A DNA stretch of 64,000 nt from contig JAOTOL010001662.1 in NCBI GenBank assembly GCA_034440575.1, forward strand, positions 3,833,501 to 3,897,500. Reading direction: 5' to 3'. How positions within the stretch are numbered: the first letter of the stretch is position 1; each line of letters starts with the position of its first letter. Below, piece by piece: positions 56,951 through 64,000 of the stretch. Below the pieces are notes generated by a model. The model had not been told where the DNA came from. It made no database searches and saw only the letters and a program-made list of their open reading frames with translations. The translations under genes were made by a program, and so were the position numbers. The stretch is from Imbricaverruca yamaguchii. Its lineage: Eukaryota; Arthropoda; Thecostraca; Neoverrucidae.

Positions 56951-58335
56951 AGAGGCGGTGCAGACAATTACCTCTTTACCCACACGGCAAAGATCCCTCG
57001 GTGGTCTTCGACAACAGTAGGCTAATGCCGGCACTCTTGCTGAATCAACTTCCTGTCACCCCCCCCCCCCCTATCTCACTCCAACTACAAATTGTCTTGC
57101 GGATGAGTAAAGCAAATTAATGTTTAAGCATCTGAGAAATGCCACGGCCCACCTCCCGTCTCCAGCACCTTACCACCACATCACCACACACCACAGCGCA
57201 AGACTCTTTCATCGTAGACGTGCACTTGCGCTGGACTTGTTTGCAGAACCCATTGGCTTTAAAGGCGCGAATGCTCTGAATGATCCGGCACGCGTTTAAA
57301 TACCATCCCTCCCCCTCCCTTCTCCCACAGCCAGATGGTAATCGTCGTGGATGCATGAAAGCTCACAGTTCGCATCTTCACCATGTTCAGGAGCATTGAT
57401 GCAGCACTTTTGCAAAATCCTAACTTGTCTGCTTGACAGGTAATGCTAGCGTCTCCAAATATTTTCATATATCCTTATGTTGGCTGTGCACTCATGTTAA
57501 CTTTGTTAGTATTCACGGTAAGCTACCAAAGTCATATTTACCGCGAACTGCTCAAGCTCAGACGGAGGCATGCTAGCCAATATACCGCCAAGAGTCGTGA
57601 TATGGTACACGGCTGGGCCTGGTTTTGCCGGTCATGACCTTGATAGATTGAACTCGGCCAGGCCATTAGGAAATGAATGCTTTCGTGCGTTGCTTTTGAA
57701 TCAGCGAATATGAATTCCATTGATTATTACCCAGCTAGCACTCATTCAGAGCAATTTGCACCGCCAAAAATTATTAAGATGATGATAACCAAATACTGTG
57801 TAAAATTCGTGGTGATAACCTGGACTAGGCCCAGTGCAAAGGCGAAGGAAACGTGGCCAAGGAACTCAAATGTCAATTGTCGTAAGTGCAAAGATGCGGC
57901 AAACGCGAGCAGTGGAAAACAGCACCGGCGGAAAATATGAAGAGGGGGAGTGATTTTTAGAGACTTGTCGGACCATCCAGGTCATTTGGGTCATCAAGGT
58001 CATTACCGTGCGGTCAGTTGTTCACAACGCCTATCACGCTGGCTGCCGCGTAGTAGTTGTAAGGTGAAAATAAGGCCCTTGTGCACGGAGAAGATGAGGG
58101 CATGGTGTGTTAGAAGAACCTGAAGAAAATGTCACCTGTGAATTTTGCGAAATGGTACCTCTAACATGTGGAAGCTGCAGTTACTTGGATAAAATGAGCG
58201 TAAAGGCATTGCAAATTCTATATGTTCTTCATAAGATGCTGCATCGGTTGCACAATACCTTCACTATATTTGCTCAACGGAAAACCATTGTATGCACTGG
58301 TTCAATACATATATCTGTATCTATCGGCATATTTG
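56951..58335. other. no gene recognised
   Basis: Short frames only. A C-run lies at 57059-57071. GGTCAT words cluster near 57970-58000. Confidence 0.5.
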
Positions 58336-58339
58336 TGGA

Positions 58340-58482
<143 letters not shown>

Positions 58483-59150
58483 CGCTCTCGTCTGAACGAC
58501 AACATATTCTGAAATATACGTGTCGATGATACCGAAGGCAGTGCCTGCAAAAACAAGCAATAGTTAACATTATTTTTTCTCCGTCCATTTTACTCTCTCT
58601 CCTTTTTTCTCTCTTGCGTGGACACGCATGCGAAAAATCAGTGTTTTGTCCGAAACGTTTGATGCACTTATGAATGACAATTAAAAAAAATGTGAAGGCA
58701 GCTGACGAAACCTCAGCAATTCCGGCCTGAACAAGAGGCTGGCCAGCAAACTGGCCGCCAGAGAGTGACGTGACGCGAACAGTTCTTCAACTGGTGAGAA
58801 GAAGGAACAGTGACAATGGGTGAATCATTGGTCGATATACGAACGATGTCGTCGTGGATACGAGGTGTACAAATCCCAAGTCCAGCCGTTCCTTCCATCC
58901 ATAGCAGCAATGCAGGTGCGACAAACGCTGGCAAACCAGCCGACCGACGGACACAATGCAGCTTTCCGAACGCTTCGGTGTCCAAGGACAGACCTTGACA
59001 ATGGATAGGTTCAGGTGAGATCCCCAGCTATTAAATGCTTTGAAGTGGCCTCCTCGCTGTTCATAGACCCACAGTAACCTCACTGAATCAGCGGTAATTG
59101 TTACAGATTGGTATCCTGCGGCGCCAAATGGCACCTTACTGAGGCACCGG
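58483..59150. other. no gene recognised
   Basis: Frames below about 90 codons, no motifs. Composition shifts from AT-rich to CG-richer towards 59150. Confidence 0.5.
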
Positions 59151-61121
59151 TATACACTGTTGGTGCCTACCGTCGACCACAGGATACCTCCGTGCACCGA
59201 GCAATTGCCCACCGGCTGTAGGTCGGGTCTTTCCTGCTGAAGAAGAGCGGCCCCGAGCGGCCCAACTGCAGGCGACACGGCCGGCGCCGCGTCCGCCGCC
59301 GAGCCTAAATAAACGCCCGCCGACGTTAAAGACTGCCGACTGCAGAGGCATCCGTCAGGCGTCAGGGGGGGCGGCAGGCGGGGCGGCAGGCGGGGCGGCA
59401 GGCAGGGCGGCAGGTGGGGCGGCAGGCGGGGCGGCAGGCGGGGCGGCAGGCGGGGCGGGCTCGGTGCCCGACTGTCGGCTGGCGCCGCCGTCTGCGTCAC
59501 GGCCAAACCGGCAGTCGGTGATTTGCGACCCATTTCGATCACAACAGAGCAGCCGGCGCCGGCGAGACACCGAGCCCGGACGGCGGCCGACCGCCGTGGT
59601 GGTGACGCGTGGCCGACCGCCGTGGTGGTGACGCGCGGCCGACCGCCGTGGTGGTGACGCGTGGCCGACCGCCGTGGTGGTGACGCGTGGCCGACCGCCG
59701 TGGTGGTGACGCGTGGCCGACCGCCATTGTGGTGACGCGCGGCCGGGCGCCCAGCGAGCACGGCTCGTGACGTACAGCATCCGAACAGCGTCGACGTCGG
59801 TATGGAGCTGGACGTGGGAACGTGCCGTCGTCCGTTTGATGTGATGATGTTGTTTCACAGCATTGCGTCGTCGTCATCGTAGTGCACGTCCCACTATCAC
59901 CTGTAATGGTCATCACAGGTGAGATGACCATCACCATCACCTGTGACTTACGCTGCTCCGTGGCGGCCAATTGCCGACAGCACAATTGGGGTGCAAGTGA
60001 CGGCCCTCGTGGCTGAAGGGGTGACGAGCGGCGCGTCACGAGTCGGCGAGCCGCGGCATTGCTTCCACGCAATGAGCTGGCGCACTTGTCGCGGCTGCGC
60101 ATAGATTCCGACGACGACTGAGACCGCAGTCCGCGATGTATTTGTTAATCAGTCAAGGTCGTCGTCGCTGAGCGAACACAGAAGCAGGCATTTGTCTTTT
60201 GACGCCGTTTTTACGCAGCGCGGCATGACAGCAGGCTGACAAACAGCCACCAGACGACGGTCTGTACACAGCGTGTGCAGGAACACGCCTCCCGACCGCA
60301 CGGTGGACCGGCGGACGCGTTAATGAGGCACTTCTCATGCGGCTCGTCTTCCTCGCCGCACGCACCGGCAGTCATGGAAACCCGGCGGTGTTCTTCCCAG
60401 CCTCTCTGACAACACAACGCTCCATTCACCGGTCGATCGCTGCCGTGACGGCGGCCGCGCCAAGCCGCTCCGAGCTGGGACAGTTTTTGTCCGGCGCGCG
60501 CAGGTCCTGGGACTGACCCGGTCCGACGATCGCGATACGCCCGACACCTTCCAATTAGTCGGTCCGGCCGAGAGTAAAAGCGTGTGAACGGTCGGTGGCC
60601 TTTGCCGGCCGGCGCCGTCCCATTGTCTGACCGGCCGGCCCGGTACGGTCTGCTCCGTCGAAGGCAGGTCCTGATCAGACCACCTCCGACGATGGCGGAT
60701 TCGGATCGGACCGACTCCGACAATGGCAGATCCGGATTGGTGCGGCTCCGTCGATGGCAGATCCGGATCGGACGACGCCGATCCGGCTTCCGGTCGCCGT
60801 GTAGCTGTTCACAGTTCAGCGTTCACTCTGGACCGTGTGCTCTGTATGGCCGCTCACCTCTCCTGCACGCGGCCGGCTGCTGCCCAGCCAGGGCTCCTCC
60901 GACGGCGACGGCTGTGCTGTTGTGTCACTCCGACGGATCGGTGATACCCGGGCGCTATGTGCCGCCACGAGGCTCCAACACGTGTCGCCACGTGTCGCCA
61001 ACGCGTGTCGCGGCCGCCGGTGGAGTGGCGTCCACACGAGGTGTAGCTGCAGCGGAGGCCGGCCGGAGACGGCGCGCCAGATGCGGCCGGCCGGTGCCGG
61101 CGTCTGTGTCGCTCCGGGAAG
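59150..61121. other. CpG-rich DNA with several short arrays, no gene assigned
   Basis: High CpG throughout. Arrays inside: a GGCGGCAGGCGG 12-mer at about 59365-59458; a 26-bp unit (GACCGCCGTGGTGGTGACGC) six times at 59584-59745; and GGCAGATCCGGAT words at about 60690-60785. Long overlapping frames follow from these and from CG composition. It may be a CpG island near a gene outside the recognisable set. Confidence 0.5.
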
Positions 61122-61720
61122 TGGCTCGTGTCGCTGTCAGGCTCGGCTCGCCAGACAGCCGGCTGCCGGCCTGTTCTGATCATTGCACCCGCCCGCCCGC
61201 CCGCGCGCCCTCCGGTGCAAACTGCAGAGCGCTGCATAATGGGCTCACGCAGGCCCGCCAATCAGCCGGCCCGTGCACAGCACGTCACCTGACACACACT
61301 GCACCACCTGACACACACTGTACCACCTGACACACACTGTACCACCTGACACACACTGCACCACCTGACACACACACTGCACCACCTGGCACACACTGCA
61401 CCACCTGGCACACACAGCACGTCACCTGACACACACTGCACCACCTGACACACACTGTACCACCTGACACACACTGTACCACCTGACACACACTGTACCA
61501 CCTGACACATACTGCACCACCTGGCACACACACTGCACCACCTGACACACCTGGCTCGTGTCGCTGTCAGGCTCGGCTCGCCAGACAGCCGGCTGCCGGC
61601 CTGTTCTGATCATTGCACCCGCCCGCCCGCCCGCGCGCCCTCCGGTGCAAACTGCAGAGCGCTGCATAATGGGCTCACGCAGGCCCGCCAATCAGCCGGC
61701 CCGTGCACAGCACGTCACCT
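61122..61720. repeat. exact 430-bp tandem duplication
   Basis: GGCTCGTGTCGCTGTCAGGC begins at 61123 and again at 61553. The roughly 170 bases that follow are identical by eye in both copies, including a (GCCC)n run, GCGCTGCATAATGGGCTC and the junction into the 19-bp array. Confidence 0.95.
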
Positions 61721-62960
61721 GACACACACTGCACCACCTGACACACACACTGCACCACCTGACACACACTGTACCACCTGACACACACTGTACCACCTGA
61801 CACACACTGTACCACCTGACACACACTGTACCACCTGACACACACTGTACCACCTGACACACACTGTACCACCTGACACACACTGTACCACCTGACACAT
61901 ACTGCACCACCTGGCACACACTGCACCACCTGACACACACTGCACCACCTGACACACACAGCACGTCACCTGACACACATTGTACCACCTGACACACACT
62001 GTACCACCTGACACACACTACCACCTGACACACACTGCACCACCTGACACACACACTGCACCACCTGACACACACTGTACCACCTGGCACATACTGCACC
62101 ACCTGACACACACTGCACCACCTGACACACACTGCACCACCTGACACACACAGCACGTCACCTGACACACACTGTACCACCTGACACACACTGTACCACC
62201 TGACACACACTGTACCACCTGACACACACTGCACCACCTGACACACACACTGCACCACCTGACACACACTGTACCACCTGGCACACACTGCACCACCTGA
62301 TACACACACTGCACCACCTGGCACACACTGCACCACCTGGCACACACAGCACGTCACCTGACACACACTGTACCACCTGACACACACTGTACCACCTGAC
62401 ACACACTGTACCACCTGACACACACTGCACCACCTGACACACACACTGCACCGCCTGACACACACTACCGGTCACAGCCGGCCTGTGTACAGCAGGTCAC
62501 CTGACATACTACACCATCTGACACACGCTGTACTACCTGACACATACTCACACACTGTACTACCTGACACACACTGCACCACCTGACACTCACTGCACCA
62601 CCTGACACATACTGTACCATCTGACACACACTGTACCACCTGACACACACTGTGCCATCTGACACATGCTGTACCACCTGACACACACTGTACCACCTGA
62701 CACATACTGTACCACCTGAGACACACTGCACCACCTGACACACACTGTACCATCTGACACATACTGTACCAACTGAAACACACTGCACCACCTGACACAC
62801 ACTGTGCCATCTGACACGCACTGTATCACATGACACACACTGTGCCACCTGACATAGACCACATTGTACCACATGACATACTCTATAACACCTGCCATAC
62901 ACTGTGCCACCTGATATACATTTTACCACCTGATACACCCTGCATCACCTGACATACACT
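61281..62960. repeat. 19-bp minisatellite with higher-order structure
   Basis: The unit is CACCTGACACACACTGTAC (or TGCAC), 19 bases, with 21-base variants. GCACGTCACCTGACACAC marks periodic breaks (about 61420, 61713, 61961, 62154, 62350). After about 62470 units become diverged. Minus-strand peptides (CVRWYSVCQVVQ type) are repeat artefacts. Confidence 0.97.
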
Positions 62961-63672
62961 GTACGAACTTACAAACACACTGTACCGGTCACGGACTGCC
63001 CATGTACAACAGGTCACCTGACGCACATAGGTCACCTGACAGACTATTCGCCGGTGACAGTTCACCGAACACACTCTACGCCGGTCAAAGTCACGTCCGA
63101 AACAACGCGATTTAACTTACTACAAGTAAGTTAAGTCAAACCAATACACTTTTAAGCTTCTGCACATGACGTGACATTAAGAGCAAATGGCACGGCTACG
63201 GTGTAAGCATTAGGTCCAGGCCGAATAATTCGTTCGGAATGCTTTGTATGATGCGCCTGTAAGCATATGTAACACAACACTACGTGGGACAAAACTGCTT
63301 TACAGTTGTGATGGCGCACATCGTTAGGTTTTCAGTAACGTTTCAGGACGATCTGGTAACTTAGATCTTGCTCACTTTTGCGCCACATTGAACCAACTTT
63401 TAGCATAATGTACCACTTTTACATCGTATTGAATTGGTTGAGCATTATCACCATTGCCACGCATTAGTGGCAAGCTTGAGCTAACGCGTAGTCCATCAAG
63501 TCTGAAGGAGGTCTCCGTCAGTATTGCAAATGGCCTGACCAGCCTTCGGTTGGGAGCGATTTCGGAATTGCTAGTCAGAGACTCAGAGCACATGCTTCTG
63601 TGGGACTATTATAGGTGGACGCACACCGCCCGTAGTCTGGTAGGAATTGCTGCGGTCGTAAGTTGAGTGACA
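62961..63672. other. no gene recognised
   Basis: Two plain frames of about 70 codons overlap on opposite strands near 63372-63666; neither has a known domain. Confidence 0.5.
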
Positions 63673-63673
63673 T

Positions 63674-64000
63674 TAGGCCGTCTCGTCTCTGAGGTGGAGG
63701 TCTTCAACCGCTCTCCTTAGGGTTTTCGCGGACGGTGAAGGAACAGCGCGTGGCAGCGCGCCAAAATTTTGCATACTGTTTCCCACATCAATTTGGCATG
63801 CTTGTTCGAAATTTTGAAGTCAGGTCATCTAGGGTCAACGGGTTAGTCGAGGTCAAGTGAGGTCACCTCCAAAAACGTTCAACCGGTCGTCACGCTTTAA
63901 CGGGTGCAGATATTTTAATGAAACTTTCAGCGTTTGCTTATCTTTCTGGATGCAACAAAACGCACGAGATAAATTTTTCCTTTTTTCCTTTTTTGACTAC
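63674..64000 (-). mobile_element. second copy of the piggyBac-like MITE, cut by the window edge
   Basis: Reverse complement of the right part of 47354-48191. Shared blocks include GCAAACGCTGAAAGTTTCAT, GGAGGTGACCTCACTTGACC and CAAATTGATGTGGGAAA. Its outer end has TTAGGCCGTCTCGTCTC where the first copy has TTAACCCGTCCCGTCTC, so the terminus is diverged. The other end lies outside the window. Confidence 0.85.

Noticed and set aside
61262..62938. Cys/Val/Trp-rich minus-strand frames
   Set aside because: Generated by the 19-bp array; three phases coexist and no start context or domain is visible.

Overview
This window looks like repeat-rich nuclear DNA from an invertebrate, most likely an arthropod (a crustacean or chelicerate is possible; the sequence does not decide it). 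The reasons are Penelope-like elements (PLEs), CR1/L2-type and I-type LINEs, hAT and piggyBac-like DNA transposons, a short CCTAA run (the arthropod TTAGG telomere motif) inside GGTTAGG-rich repeats, and an extreme load of micro- and minisatellites. Nothing prokaryotic is present: no operons, no rRNA and no CRISPR array. I cannot support any ordinary host protein gene. Most long open frames come from tandem repeats or from transposable elements.

Layout, left half. 1-5050 is unique DNA with two tandem arrays (2001-2550) and a minus-strand LINE fragment (3165-4008). 5152-6968 is a PLE (copy A) set inside a (TA)n tract. 8470-9411 is a gutted remnant of an unclassified DNA transposon (called element X here) with a 15-bp minisatellite in its middle. 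9458-10471 and 17303-18115 are the two halves of one 55-bp minisatellite, split by a 6.8-kb hAT-type insertion (10472-17302) with a perfect 8-bp target duplication. That insertion carries a LINE whose 3' UTR was itself hit by another copy of the same LINE. 20031-23543 is a full-length but inactivated element X with about 90-bp terminal inverted repeats. A 365-bp tandem duplication, a 31-bp minisatellite (27571-28545) and plain DNA follow.

Layout, right half. 32608-36241 is a complete hAT transposon with matching termini, a perfect 8-bp target duplication and one long open transposase frame. 37828-40134 is a second PLE (copy B), again inside (TA)n and again with head-to-head architecture. A 36/37-bp array follows (41166-42920), then a (GA)n tract, an orphan GIY-YIG domain, and a third PLE scrap between two (TA)n tracts (46066-46494). 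46790-50892 is a CR1 LINE with an esterase-like ORF1, cut by a piggyBac-like MITE exactly at a TTAA; removing the MITE restores the reading frame. 52880-55980 is a decayed I-type LINE with RNase H, interrupted by a tRNA-derived SINE. The last 8 kb hold 45-bp, 26-bp and 19-bp arrays, CpG-rich DNA, an exact 430-bp duplication and a second copy of the MITE.

The most interesting signals are the repeated head-to-head PLE-in-(TA)n architecture, whose terminal repeat encodes the PLE N-terminus and may hold a degenerate hammerhead; element X, a TIR transposon whose superfamily I cannot name; and several nested insertions whose target duplications or restored reading frames prove the order of events. 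All comparisons were made by eye.
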